The position numbers and the translations under genes were made by a program. The notes under the pieces were generated by a model that had not been told where the DNA came from, searched no databases, and was given only the letters and a program-made list of their open reading frames with translations. Of a stretch of DNA of 64,000 nucleotides, positions 53,599-64,000 are shown one piece after another (positions within the stretch are counted from its first letter, which is position 1; each line of letters starts with the position of its first letter). Source of the stretch: Flectonema sp. DT1601 (taxonomy: Eukaryota > Euglenozoa > Diplonemea > Diplonemida > Diplonemidae); the NCBI GenBank assembly GCA_964019425.1, contig OZ025798.1, positions 496,001-560,000 on the forward strand, written 5' to 3'.

Positions 53599-55099
53599 AC
53601 GTCTACCAACAGCAAGCATATTAACCTACTGCTATAAATTGACTCGTTTAGAAAACGTTAAATTTATTAAATACAACAACGCTTTTGAAGAAAGAAAAAA
53701 AAAAATCGGTGTTTTGATTTATAAAGCAAATACTCCGAGATTACAAGATTCAAAAAGAGAACAAAAAGAGGAGGGTTGGTAAATTGGCACACTACTTATT
53801 GTTATTAAAAAAACAAAACAAAAAAAGAGCACAATCATGCACCACGTAACCAACTGGTGCAACATAAAGTACCCAATCGTTCGCGAAACACCCACAGTAT
53901 TATACAGGTGATTCATTCAAGTTTATAAAATTTAATACAAAAAAAAAAAAAAAAAAAAAAGGGAAAAAGAGTAAGGACACGAACGTAGTACGTTGTGGGT
54001 AGTACGAACCGGTGTCAATATAAACTTAGAGAAAATGCAAATAAGCCGCTATCATAAGAAAAACTATAACACTGACTACAACAAAGACACAAATATGTGT
54101 AACAACGTGAGACAGTTAGTTGTTGGACATGTTTTTGGATTATTTGTTAGTTGGTAGTATCGCAAAAAGAAAAAGAAAAAGGAAACTAACAAAAAAAATA
54201 AAAATAAAAATTGATTCCACTCTTCAATCCTCTCCCCTCCCCATTTTTTTTTTAAAAAAACAGAACCATATCTGCCTAACAGCACTGCCGCAACAACGTG
54301 TGTTGGGTTGTGATAAAAGTAGGACACTAAAATTGAATACACCAATTGGCGAGAACTACGAAAATCTAAAAAAAAAAAAGAAAAAATGCTGTACCAAGAC
54401 ACCACAGAAGGATTAATAAGGAATTTAATCAACGTTACTGTACATTATGAGTACCCTTAAAGGGTAACTCACACCAACAGAGGACCCAATCCGTAGCCGT
54501 TTCCGAAGACTCAGCAATGGATTGTTGAATTACCTTCAGGGGGTAACCCGCAGCGGAGTCTATAGACAGAGAAACGTCAACTATTATGATACAAAAAAAA
54601 GAAATGAAAGAAAAAGAAAGAAAGGAGAGAAGGGAATAAAAAAAAAAAAAAAAAAAAACACGCGAGGCAATAGCATTAGTGGATCAAAAATGGTTTCGAT
54701 TTTTATTATATACCAACCGTATTGTAATGGTGATGACTTAACCTAAGCAACTATATAGCAACGCGGTTACTACTAATCAGAGTTTGATATAACACAAAAG
54801 AAAAGGAAACAAGAACAAGAACAAGAGTATATATAACATCATGTGTAATAAAGTGAAGTCTAAAAAATAATACTAAGGAGCGGAGTGGAAACACAATAAA
54901 GTCGGCTGAAGAGCTAACTCTTAACAACCGAAGAATACAATAAATAATTAAACAATAATATAATTGGTTAATGGAAAGGCATAAAGCCAAAAAAAGAAGA
55001 ACGGGAAAAAAAAAAAAAGATAACACTGACATGAATTTGCTTAGTCGATTTGTCTAGCTCATGACAGGTAAATAAGTAAAAAACAGCTCATCAATATAG
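52228..55099. other. 2.9-kb intergenic region with decayed repeats
   Basis: No coding sequence is supported. About 52909-53030 is a dispersed-repeat copy shared with 39612-39705. About 54455-54525 is shared with 57292-57355. A-runs of about 20-38 bases lie at 53443-53464, 53558-53595 and 53939-53960. Confidence 0.65.
54455..54525 (+). repeat. Dispersed repeat family D, copy 1
   Basis: Shares 'CAGAGGACCCAATCCGTAGC' and 'TCCGAAGA' with 57292-57355 in the same orientation; 'GGACCCAATC' also occurs in family A. Confidence 0.65.
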
Positions 55100-55978
55100 T
55101 TACGTCATACTCCAAGGTGGTATTATTTTTAAATCACTTTTGTAACGATCAGTACACTCTCTGCAACATTTCTGACCAAACGTGTATCCCTTAAGAGATT
55201 GATTCGATGAGCAAGATCCACAAGTTAGTATCCCACAAACACGACAGTGGTGTCTTCTATTGAAAAGGCTCCAAGAACGATTACACAGCATGCAAGCAGA
55301 TGAGGCAGAGTTCGGAACCCATGCGACTGCGACTCTGGGGCCAAATAGATATTCAGATATGCGATTTATGCCTTTTGGATGAGTACCTGAAACTAATACT
55401 GCCGGATGCATAATCCACCTCCCACTTATAGTCGGTCGTGTTGTTGGTTGTAAATGAGATCTATTTCCTCGATTAGGACGACTTGAACTACAATGAGGAG
55501 GACTACTACACCTGGTAATACTTCCACTCTCAAATGATGATAACGAATCCATTGACGGATCGTCTTTTTTACGACATCTGACCACAGAGAATAAACACTT
55601 TGGACAAGTACCTTTCTCCTTAACCCATGGGAATACACAATCAGCATGGAATCTGTGAATGCAAGGTAAGACAGTGACAGATCTATCCCCTCCCAACATC
55701 TCAAAGCAAATTAAACAACACTTTCCATCATCTGCTTCAGGGTCACTTGATGATGATGAGTTGCTTGTCACAGCTTTGAGTGGTTCTGGTACTCTAAAAA
55801 CGGGAAAATTCTTAACACTTGACCGACTCCGTCTGGCATACCGCCATGCCGCTTCGTCACTATACTTGTCGTGAAGATATAAACAACTATCACCATCAGG
55901 ACAACATCCCGTTGTAAAATGATACCTACATGGTACGTTACTCAATGGGCCACTCTCAGCTGGAGCAGTGTTTGCCAT
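55100..55978 (-). CDS. Triple zinc-finger protein: CCCH, RING-H2 and FYVE
   Basis: This is a single exon of 292 residues. A canonical CCCH finger (C17-x8-C26-x5-C32-x3-H36) opens the protein. A RING-H2 finger follows (C88, C91, C106, H108, H111, C114, C125, C128). A FYVE finger ends it, with W220, C229, C232, the RRHHCRVCG lipid-binding motif at 241-249, C253, C256, C272 and C275. FYVE binds phosphatidylinositol 3-phosphate on endosomes, RING-H2 acts as E3 ubiquitin ligase, and CCCH usually binds RNA. RING plus FYVE is known in endosomal ligases, but the added CCCH is unusual. The likely role is ubiquitin tagging at endosomes, perhaps with an RNA link. An ATAACAG acceptor sits immediately before the ATG. 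Confidence 0.9.
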   Translation of the reverse strand: MANTAPAESGPLSNVPCRYHFTTGCCPDGDSCLYLHDKYSDEAAWRYARRSRSSVKNFPVFRVPEPLKAVTSNSSSSSDPEADDGKCCLICFEMLGGDRSVTVLPCIHRFHADCVFPWVKEKGTCPKCLFSVVRCRKKDDPSMDSLSSFESGSITRCSSPPHCSSSRPNRGNRSHLQPTTRPTISGRWIMHPAVLVSGTHPKGINRISEYLFGPRVAVAWVPNSASSACMLCNRSWSLFNRRHHCRVCGILTCGSCSSNQSLKGYTFGQKCCRECTDRYKSDLKIIPPWSMT

Positions 55979-56106
55979 GTGCTGTTATAAGAAATTAATT
56001 AAACAAACTTAACTACATTTCGGGGAAGTCGTGACTCTCACAGGCTCTAAGAGACCTTAATTGACTAGATTTACATAACAATATCCGTGAGTTGTTGAAA
56101 CATGTA

Positions 56107-56170
56107 AGGGGGACACTGTGGTGTCAGGCCTGTCCTACTCATCGCGTTTGCCCTTCTCAGCCAAGGGACC
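56107..56170 (+). repeat. Dispersed repeat family E, copy 1
   Basis: Shares 'GGGGGACAC', 'TACTCAT' and 'CGTTTGCCCTTCTCA' in order with the last 57 bases of the window (63944-64000); the second copy may continue past the edge. Confidence 0.65.
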
Positions 56171-57831
56171 ACATCAACATGGTTATTTCTTTTACCATAT
56201 AACACAGTCCCCCAAGATAAATATCAGTGAACGCGGGATACCAACAAAATGAGTGGGGCTGAGTTATGTTTATGGGGGATGAATAATAAAAAAAATAAAA
56301 AGGTTTCCACTCATGCTCAGACAGTACTCTATAGAGGTGTCCGAGTCTCATGGCACCGCCAGACGTACAAAGACGTTTCTTTCGGCACCCGGGTGCAGTA
56401 TTGTCGCACAAGACCAGAGCCACTGGTACCCTAAGCGAGCCACACATGGTAGTGACCAGAGTTAGTATTAATGAAACATGTGAAGTTAACTTAAGAAAGA
56501 AATACTAAAACAGAATGGTAACATCAACGCAGCTACAGATATTTTAATCACAACCAACAAACTGAATTCCACATGTGCGTGGCGCAAGAAAGTAGCATGC
56601 GAAGAGCTTTGATTCGTAAATAACAAACATGAGAATATGAAACACAAGTATGTTTTTAACTCAGTACTTTGCAGCAATGAGATTCTTCCGAACAGCAATA
56701 ACTAATTTTCCACTAAAACACTCTTTTCAGATATTCTGTAAAATGATAATAGTTAAGTGGAGTTATCACAAGTAAATAAAATAGACAAAAGGAAAAACAA
56801 AAAAAGGAGGGGGAAAAATCCATTAAATACATGATTATATCACACATTACTCATGAGAAAGTAAACCAAAAGAGCATTTGGGAGGGGAGCATGCAGATTA
56901 TATTTCTGGATTTCAATAATTAAAAATCGAAAATAACTTTGTAAGGAGAAAACTAGGTCAACTCCAAAGAACTACAAAGCAACAGCAACGTAAGTATAAA
57001 TAGGGAGAGGAAAAAACAGAAGAGAAGTGTAATACAAGACACTGAACATACAAGATGCACAGTTAAACGGACATATATCTTCACAAATCTACTGAGACAT
57101 GCAGGTATTGCATTTTATTCTGTTCAACTATTGATGTACTTCATCAAAACTAATCAATGAAGACAATAAGAACATTTATGATCTGCCGATAAAAAATAAT
57201 AATAATTGGAGTCTACCCTTTTTTAACTAAAAAGGAGAGAACATTTTGAATTCAGGAAATCCAAAACCTCCGAGGGAAGCTCACAGTGTACCTAGGTAAC
57301 TCATTGTAACAGAGGACCCAATCCGTAGCCATATCCGAAGATTCTGCATGGATCGTTAAAGTGTAACAGTAGCACCACGTGAGACGTAAGTAAACCAGAA
57401 GTAAATAACATTTAAAAAAAAAAAAAAAAAAAAAAAACGTTCTGCAGTTTCAGAAGCCTTAATCTACTACTTGTCCACCGTAACCCGGGAAAATTATATA
57501 ATCAAGTACATTACATTACACTACGCATCATTGACAACAATAAAATTAAGAGTAACAGGTAAGGTTCACAAACATAATAGTTATTAAAATAGACATGCGT
57601 CAGGCCAATAGATACTTCGTCTAATTAGACACAAGTTACTAATGCGGGGTTCACACATCCAAAAACAGAAGAAACATATAGGGAGGTAACTTAATACTAT
57701 AATTAAATATAAAGCAACTTGAAACTGGCTAAAACAAATATGGCCACGTAAATTTAAAATTAGTATTTCTTTACACTTTAAAATCAAATTAGTATTAAAG
57801 GAAATTTTGAGAAAGAAAAATAAAAAAATAA

Positions 57832-57965
57832 AAACCATTCAGATAAGCCTTATATTTGTTAATCGCAGCTAGTTTTACTGGCGGCACAGGGAAATAGATA
57901 ACATGACATAATAAATAAACGGCTCTTAATCTGAATAGTTTCTTCTCCGACTTCGCCGGTGCAAA
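57832..57965 (+). repeat. Dispersed repeat family B, copy 2
   Basis: Aligns with 13884-14040 in the same orientation. The end differs: here it closes 'CTTCGCCGGTGC', there 'CTTTTGTCGGTAC'. Confidence 0.75.
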
Positions 57966-58409
57966 GGAAAAAAATGAAATATTTCTGGGAGGGGGTGAAA
58001 CCTTGACAATATAAAAACAGTAACAAATTAAAGTATTAAAAGTAATCCGGGAAATACGTTACTATCAGGTTGAGCGTTCTATGCCCTGCATAGGGAGGAG
58101 GGAAAACAAAAAAACAAAAAAAAGAGATCTCGCAAAACAGTACTACAATTGTAGCTCTCGCAATTGCTCTTTTTTTTTTTTTTTTTTTTTTTGAAAATGT
58201 GTACTAACTAACATGAATATGAAGGGGGAAAATAAAAAAGAGAGAGAGAGAGAGAAAAAAAGAGAGAAAGGCTGAAAACAACCGCAATACAGAATTTGTT
58301 AAATAAAACAAGATGAGATTAATTCACATTATTAACAGTGCATCGCTTTCAAGTATACCCTTTCTACTGGGTAATTAAAAATATGAGAATCTACCAACAC
58401 TATGAGATG

Positions 58410-58673
58410 TTAGTTCCCTTTTTGAAACCGTTCCTTGTGCCGGTGACGTTTTGCCTTTGAGGCCTCGAACTCAACAATTGCTTGTTCGATGTTTATTTTT
58501 GTGGGAATAACGCTATTGACTTTTTGGAAGTTGTCATATTTATTTTGAGTAATATATCTTTCGAACCTCATTCCCACAACTCCACATATGCCCATCATCC
58601 ACACTGCCAGGACGATTATTGAAAGTAAGTTTTGAACTCGTAAACTTCTTGGGGTTCCAGGTTCCGATCCCAT
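58410..58673 (-). CDS. Small single-pass membrane protein, unknown
   Basis: 87 residues. One hydrophobic segment lies at about 14-35 (LLSIIVLAVWMMGICGVVGM), followed by a charged, helical tail ending in a cluster of His, Lys and Arg. I do not recognise it; the size and layout recall mitochondrial inner-membrane assembly factors, but no diagnostic motif is visible. Support for coding comes from a good splice acceptor (TAAAACAG) 18 bases before the ATG, normal amino-acid composition without homopolymer runs, and the same strand as all neighbours. Confidence 0.6.
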   Translation of the reverse strand: MGSEPGTPRSLRVQNLLSIIVLAVWMMGICGVVGMRFERYITQNKYDNFQKVNSVIPTKINIEQAIVEFEASKAKRHRHKERFQKGN

Positions 58674-59064
58674 ATTTTCACCAAAAGAAATCTGTTTTAT
58701 ATTAAAAAAAATGTTTAAAATCGTTTATTTGATGCACACCTTCAGACTACTCATTCCTTTTTTTTTTTTTTTTTTGTTCCTTTTTTTTTTTTAAACATGT
58801 CTAAAATTAGATTTTTTTTTTTTTTTTTTTTTTTCCCATCAGTTGTCAACACTTGTACCAGACCACCGATTGTTAACTGCTGCCGCAAATTTTCTTACAA
58901 TTATATGAAAATCCCCAACCAGTACAAAAAAGACTTATCTTTGTGATACGGTTGTTGATGCTGTAGCGTATCACTAATCTTACTTAACAAAAGTAAACAT
59001 CATAAGTTGGGAAATCCTTGCAAGCAGTCAACATACGATACGTTGTGATGACATGAGAGGGATG
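58674..59064. other. Gap between matrin-type zinc-finger and small membrane protein genes
   Basis: I see no gene in these 391 bases. T-runs lie at 58759-58775, 58782-58792 and 58812-58833; the acceptor for the downstream gene is at its low-coordinate end. Confidence 0.55.
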
Positions 59065-60342
59065 TTAATTAGGCCACATGATTCGAGTGGTGACGCGGAC
59101 TAATTCTACGAAATGATTTTCTTTCCAATCCTGCCGCTCATATTCATGTTGAATTCTAATCAGAAGAGCGTAGTTTGGACCTAACGAACCAGTAGCCGTT
59201 ACAATCTGTTGAGCTGCTTGATGAACACTCGGAATGTTAGTGACGCCGTTGACTTTGAATGTAACGCATTGATGATGTGCTTCAGAATCTTGAGTGGCTT
59301 CAACTAATGTTTGAAATGTAGCTTTCTTTTCTTCAACAAGTTGTAATAAAGTATCACGAGATACCAAATAACAAACTCCCAAAGACATCGCATCCTCATC
59401 CTCAACTAGCCCTGCAATCAGTGCTGGTTTTGAAGGATTCCCCCACTCTGATGTTTCCTGAATACACATTTGAGTTCGATATTTCTTAAGTCTGGTGTAC
59501 TCAGCAGCAGTAAACACGATACTTGTGTTCCACATATCTTCACCACAGCAGAATAGAGGAATACTATCAGCTGGAAACTTATTAATAATCGACAAGACTG
59601 ATGTTTCAGATGAAGGCTGTTGAACAGATGTCAGAGCAGGAGTAACAGGATACTGTCTGTCAATATCAACACCGTATGGATCAGATTGAGTAGGATGTTG
59701 TGAGTAATCCAATTGTTGAATTCGTTGTTGTTCTTCCCATGGTAACATTTGTAAGTGAGCTTTACCTTTGATATGATTAACCCAACATGGACCACCAATC
59801 CATTTTTGACAAGTGTCACACCATTTACTTCCAGCTGCGACTCGTTCAGCTGCGAGACATGTTTCTCTTTCTGCTTTAATAAATAAGTGATCTTCATCAT
59901 AAGTTGATACTGCTAGTTTTTGTTTATGTTCAACTGACGCTACATGAGCTATAAGAGCATGTGCTGCTACGTACATCCCGCATACTGAGCAATCATACTT
60001 TATACAGTGTGAATCGTTTCCGTCTTGTACATCCTTTCTATATAATCCTTCAACATTAAACTTTGATTTGTCCACTAGGTATTCCTGTTGTAATCTCGTT
60101 CTCTTCTTTTCTTTTGGAGTTCCAATCTTCCTCTTTCTATTCTCCCTTGCGACTGCCTGTTCATGTTCGCTTTGTTCTTGAAGAGAAGACCAAATTTCAT
60201 CGGGAACTGTTACTTTCTTATTGGTAAATTTCCTACTTTTTAAATGCGATAAAGTTGTTGTTGCTGTCTGACATTGAGTACCCGTGGCTATTATGGTATA
60301 TACTTTTCCATCGTATTGAAAGATTCCATTCCCGGGGTCCAT
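59065..60342 (-). CDS. Protein with two U1/matrin-type C2H2 zinc fingers
   Basis: This is a single exon of 425 residues. Two fingers share identical spacing: C118-x2-C121-x11-H133-x5-H139 and C175-x2-C178-x11-H190-x5-H196. This long-spaced type is typical of U1C, matrin and dsRNA-binding nuclear proteins. A basic helical segment lies before them (about 60-95, RKRKIGTPKEKKRTR), a likely nuclear localisation signal. The C-terminal 180 residues look like a folded domain without motifs I know. A role in RNA processing or splicing is inferred from finger type. A GACTCTAG acceptor lies about 14 bases before the ATG. Confidence 0.8.
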   Translation of the reverse strand: MDPGNGIFQYDGKVYTIIATGTQCQTATTTLSHLKSRKFTNKKVTVPDEIWSSLQEQSEHEQAVARENRKRKIGTPKEKKRTRLQQEYLVDKSKFNVEGLYRKDVQDGNDSHCIKYDCSVCGMYVAAHALIAHVASVEHKQKLAVSTYDEDHLFIKAERETCLAAERVAAGSKWCDTCQKWIGGPCWVNHIKGKAHLQMLPWEEQQRIQQLDYSQHPTQSDPYGVDIDRQYPVTPALTSVQQPSSETSVLSIINKFPADSIPLFCCGEDMWNTSIVFTAAEYTRLKKYRTQMCIQETSEWGNPSKPALIAGLVEDEDAMSLGVCYLVSRDTLLQLVEEKKATFQTLVEATQDSEAHHQCVTFKVNGVTNIPSVHQAAQQIVTATGSLGPNYALLIRIQHEYERQDWKENHFVELVRVTTRIMWPN

Positions 60343-61298
60343 ATTTTAATATTAAACTAGAGTCAAACCGTAACAAAAGTTAAAAATACGAATTCACTAT
60401 AATATAGTCAACACTAAATCATTACCATTTGATTTAATGAAAATCAGATAGAATTGACTTTCCATGTGGGAGGGTGGGCTTTTCATCTTTTTACCTCACT
60501 TGGTAAAAACCACTCACAAGTGAAAAACCTGTATCTGATTTTGCATCTAAAACCGTCGTTTTTATTTTACGATAGGAGGCTTCGAAGGGAATATTTACCC
60601 CCGGCGGTCAATGAGCCATTCGTGTGCCTTTGCAAGCACAGATGATGACAGTTATCAATTCGAGGGATTACTTCCCCTTAGAGACTTGTCATTCAGAACA
60701 ATGTCTTTGGCTCGTGGTCAACTTTGAATTCAGCCAACTCTAGAAAACACGATTGCCAATGCAAGAAAGCCTTGCACAAAAAAAAGTAGTGTCTGCGGTT
60801 GCAGTCTTGGTATGAACTTCACGCTCAGCAGGGAGTGAAATATTGCACTTTTTTGATTCACTGCGAGTGTAAATTTTCCCTAGGAAGCCAGAGAGTAAAA
60901 TAAACTGTGTATTTATAAATAACAAGGAATATATCCAAATCTCCAAAAAAAAAAAACGGCCAAATCCTCCATCATTAGGGTACTCGATGTTTTTTTTTTT
61001 GTGTTTCTACAAAAAAAAAAAAAAACACCTCGTAAATTTTGGATTACGGGAAGAAAAAAGAAATTAACTTTCTGGTGCCCATCAATTTCATATTATCACC
61101 ACATCGTAACGTCTCGACCTCCGCCAGCTGGAGTCACACGCATACAAGAACTTGGGCAGATCAGGCCAAAGTTCACATTTCTAGTTCAGGCGCTACTTTC
61201 GCAGTGGTTCCACGACGTTCAACCTTTCCGTTCCAGGAACTTGTAGGAACTAGTAACGTACCTCATCTATAGAATATCCGTGACTATGGTGTTTACTT

Positions 61299-61379
61299 CC
61301 CCGGTTTCAAGCACCCACCTTGCGGATTTCATTTTACAGTCAAAATGCGGTGCTCTAATCCATCAGTTATAGAAAATCT
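61299..61379 (-). other. tRNA-like sequence, decayed
   Basis: On the minus strand 'TAACTGATGGATTAGAGC' resembles a D-arm/A-box, 'GACTGTAAAAT' resembles a Tyr-type anticodon loop, and 'GCTTGAAACC' resembles a B-box. The acceptor ends do not pair and the anticodon stem is imperfect. A functional tRNA is unlikely. Confidence 0.25.
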
Positions 61380-61654
61380 TCCCATCTTTTTTTTATTTTC
61401 CAAAAATTGTTATACTTCCAAAGTTTTTTCTATACACCATGTTATTTTATAAATACAAGTAAATATAAATTTTTAAAAAAAAAAAAAAAAAAAATTGCAA
61501 ATCATTTGTTTTTTTTATTTTATTTTCTTTTTTTTTTTTTTTTTTGAAGAAACGTTTATAATAACAAGCGATAATCGCGAAACATTGTAACGAGATAACA
61601 CTAATATTAAGAAAAAGAGAGACAAAAAGGGAGAGAGGGATAAGTAAAAAGATA

Positions 61655-61745
61655 CTGCTACGAGCAACGCAAACTTTTCTCCATGAGAAGGAGGGAAAAC
61701 GCTCCACTGCTTCGATTACGAAAAGCACACAGAAAATTTAGTTAG
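61655..61745 (+). repeat. Local repeat, two copies
   Basis: 'AAACGCTCCACTGCTTC.ATTA' and 'CGAAAAGCACACAGAAAATT' occur here and again at about 61975-62030, roughly 300 bases later; a more diverged relative lies at 21140-21200. Confidence 0.75.
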
Positions 61746-62340
61746 ATAATTGGTTAGCTAGCTCGACATACCATCGAGTACCGGATAGATAGACACAACA
61801 GGGTGGAACGGTTAACAACCCGTGAATCCCCAATACTACGACTTTATGTCGAACCTGATCCCTGAGAAGATCACTTTTTTTAGCGTAAGCGAGGAAATCT
61901 AATGTTCGAGAGACACTGATACCTCAATGCTTCGGCCTTGACCGGTTCGCCAGCGAAATAACAAAGTTTGGGGAGAGGGAAAACGCTCCACTGCTTCAAT
62001 TACGAAAAGCACACAGAAAATTTAGCGTTGCTAAATTAACAGTTTATCACAAAAATAAATTAATGAAAAAAAATTAAATAAATAAAATCGTAATAAATAC
62101 CAAACAAATAACAGCTTTTCGTTTCGGAATACATCCCCTTGTGAGGGAATACCGATATTAGTTAGTACGTGTGTTTATTAAAAGAATGCGTTTCAGACAA
62201 ATAACATATTGAAAACAATAAATAAGTTATTATGCTGTTCTATATTTGAATAACACTGCAGAAAACGTAATTTCAGGCCACACGAGTATCAGTCAGTATC
62301 ATCAAGTAAGTTAGTTATTTAGATAGATAGCAATATACGC

Positions 62341-62715
62341 AACTGAGGACTACGAGATTTGAAATTGCGAAGATTGTAGTTTTATAGCTCCGGCTAGAAG
62401 TTAGTGATCGACTCCCAGCTGCCACCTTGCCCAGAAGCTAACAGGTTGAAAAACAACTAAAGAAAAATAAAAAGAGAAACGATCTGGTAAGGTGAAACAA
62501 AAAAAATTTAAAAAAAAAAATATTCTAGAAACTGCATTTTTCTTTATAATACGACTATGTGCCATATGCCCACATACCACGAAAGAAAATAGAAACCCCT
62601 GAACAGTACCGAGGATCGTTCACCCCAGATGTTCAAAAGCGTAATGCGAGCTTGTTGAAGTACCACAAAAACTGGGCAGCACATATTCATATCACTCAGC
62701 AACAAATGAAAACGT
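62341..62715 (+). repeat. Dispersed repeat family A, copy 2
   Basis: Partner of 11146-11520, same orientation; also carries a short insertion relative to it near 62390-62420. Confidence 0.75.
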
Positions 62716-62831
62716 AAGACATATATTTATTTAATAGTATTTTAAATAAAAGAAAACATAAAAAAAAAAAAAAAAGGGAATTTCATTTTTTTTTTTTTTT
62801 TCAGGTTTCAATAAAGAGCAAAAAAACCTGG

Positions 62832-62873
<42 letters not shown>

Positions 62874-64000
62874 CCCCGGTTGAATAAAGCTTCTTTACTT
62901 GCAGGTCTTTTAAGGAGGTCTGATAGCAGGGTTCGGAGCGTATGTGAGCCTTTAACTGAGTTTATGTGATTTATTATAAGCAAGCAAACAATCATTTTTT
63001 TTTTTTTTTTTTTTTTAGAATGGAAATAACTCGTTAAGATTCCATCTACGTCTGTGAAGAGCAGAACATATTTCGGTAAACCCAAAACAGACGTCGTTCC
63101 AGTTATCGGTTATTTTTCACCACAAAAAAATGTTTTGGGTGACAAAGGGTTCTCAAATGATTAAAACTAAATCGAATATATAATGCATCGGTATTTAGTT
63201 AGAGGACAAAAAAAAAAAAAAAACCAGGCAAAAGAAAAGACAATCTGTCTCTTCTTGCACTGTCAGTAATGATGTGTTAGTTAGTACGCTATATATTAGC
63301 GGGGGGGAAGACTGTTTGATTAGGTTCATACGAATATAAATATCTGTATTGTTTCGGAACTCAATAATAAAATTAAAAAAAAAACTCATGACACAGTGAC
63401 TAAAATGTTAATACAGGCTAACACTCTGCAATTGACGTACTTGCTCTACATATAAACAATATTTCTACCTTGTCTGCATACATGTCTCTTTTTCCGTCTT
63501 GTCATTCAGTGCAGTACGGAATCGAGTTATTCAATTACGAATTAATCGTGAGCCCTGGGAAACCAAAACCAGGGTATAGTGTAATACGGCAGAGTGCAGG
63601 TTTCGCCTATAGTAATAAACAATCTTTGTAAAAAATAAAAATGAACATTTCTTAGTAAAATTCTTCATAAAAAAAGTTGTTAGCAACAATTGCTAGTTCG
63701 TAGCACACTACAACGGAGCACTCATCTTAAATAAATTAGGATAGTAATGTCCAAAATAAGTTGGAATAACATGAGGGGGTTACATAGTTCAACATTAGGG
63801 CATCAACGTCTAGAGTGAGAGAATTTTAATGGCAAAGTCCAGAGTGGGAGGTTATCAACAAATAAAGAAAAAATTCATCAATAAATCGTAAGTAATAGTT
63901 GATTTTTTCGGCCCTTCCCCTTACCCGGCCCTTTTCAGAAAGTAAGGGGGGACACCACGTTGTGTACTCATTACGTTTGCCCTTCTCAACAAAAGAACTA

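Larger units (their letters stand above)
55979..58409. other. 2.4-kb intergenic region with several repeat families
   Basis: No coding sequence is supported. About 56107-56170 resembles 63944-64000, and 57292-57355 is the second copy of family D. About 57832-57965 is the second copy of family B, and 57985-58045 resembles 22861-22922. A GC-richer stretch at 56150-56445 has short open frames on both strands but no recognisable motif. Confidence 0.65.
60343..64000. other. 3.7-kb gene-free region of repeats up to the window edge
   Basis: No coding sequence is supported on either strand. Contents: a tRNA-like stretch (61299-61379); two related segments (about 61655-61745 and 61965-62035) that also resemble 21100-21200; family A copy 2 (62341-62715); the longest A-run of the window (about 62831-62870); and family E copy 2 at the edge. 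A GC-richer stretch at about 61080-61255 has no motif. Confidence 0.65.

Noticed and set aside
56157-56447. Overlapping frames on both strands in a GC-richer stretch
   Set aside because: Neither shows a domain, and the adjacent sequence is a dispersed repeat, so a decayed element is more likely.
57311-57335. 'TCCGTAGCCAT' resembles the start of the dinoflagellate spliced leader
   Set aside because: It is part of repeat family D (also at 54490), the rest of the leader sequence does not match, and no donor follows at the right place.

Overview
The window looks like nuclear DNA of a free-living protist with a eukaryotic, euglenozoan-like gene organisation. Twenty recognisable host genes all lie on the minus strand and read from 64 kb towards 1. 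Most have an AG-ended putative splice acceptor a few to about 40 bases before the start codon, as expected if a long transcript is cut up by trans-splicing. Eight genes also carry conventional GT-AG introns (13 joins checked by reading frame and protein family). Trypanosomatids have almost no introns, so a diplonemid or another intron-bearing euglenozoan is my best guess. Perkinsid or dinoflagellate relatives are not excluded. I see no spliced-leader RNA gene, rRNA or convincing tRNA gene.

Layout, low to high coordinate (the reverse of transcription). 1-4411: 3'-truncated leishmanolysin-like surface metalloprotease. 4828-9542: long protein with three decayed nucleotidyl-cyclase domains. 9.5-14.8 kb: repeat-rich gap. 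14785-16821: PAN-like multi-pass membrane protein. 17065-20187: low-complexity protein with a 21-residue tandem repeat. 20.2-24.7 kb: repeats, including a GC-rich insertion (21841-22488) with 20-bp direct repeats inside a dispersed repeat. 24671-26431: lipid-anchored ankyrin protein. 26640-27815: PWWP-TrmO fusion. 28209-30443: leukotriene-A4-hydrolase-type aminopeptidase. 30821-31558: Dpy-30-type adenylate kinase. 31732-32670: TSG101/Vps23. 34141-36296: Hsp20-like protein whose last intron holds a 122-bp tandem repeat. 37372-38936: Gly-rich/coiled-coil protein. 40637-42256: aldehyde dehydrogenase. 43327-45568: PhzE-type chorismate-utilising enzyme fused to a glutamine amidotransferase. 46124-47506: WWE plus macrodomain-like protein. 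47759-48556: membrane-anchored hemerythrin. 48793-50376: CCAR/DBC1-like protein. 50822-52227: 3-ketoacyl-CoA thiolase. 55100-55978: CCCH-RING-FYVE protein. 58410-58673: small membrane protein. 59065-60342: double matrin-type zinc finger. 60.3-64 kb: repeats.

The genes do not form one pathway; neighbours look functionally unrelated, as in kinetoplastid-type arrays. Common themes are membrane traffic and surface (TSG101, FYVE/RING, leishmanolysin), fatty-acid and aldehyde metabolism (thiolase, aldehyde dehydrogenase), and ADP-ribose or nuclear regulation (WWE/macro, CCAR). The most unusual items are the bacterial-type PhzE gene carrying a spliceosomal intron at its domain junction, the PWWP-TrmO and CCCH-RING-FYVE fusions, the triple pseudo-cyclase, the A-rich 3' splice sites, and the cysteine-rich ORF inserted in a dispersed repeat. 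Non-genic DNA is very A/T-rich, with many A or T runs of 15-40 bases and several families of decayed dispersed repeats.
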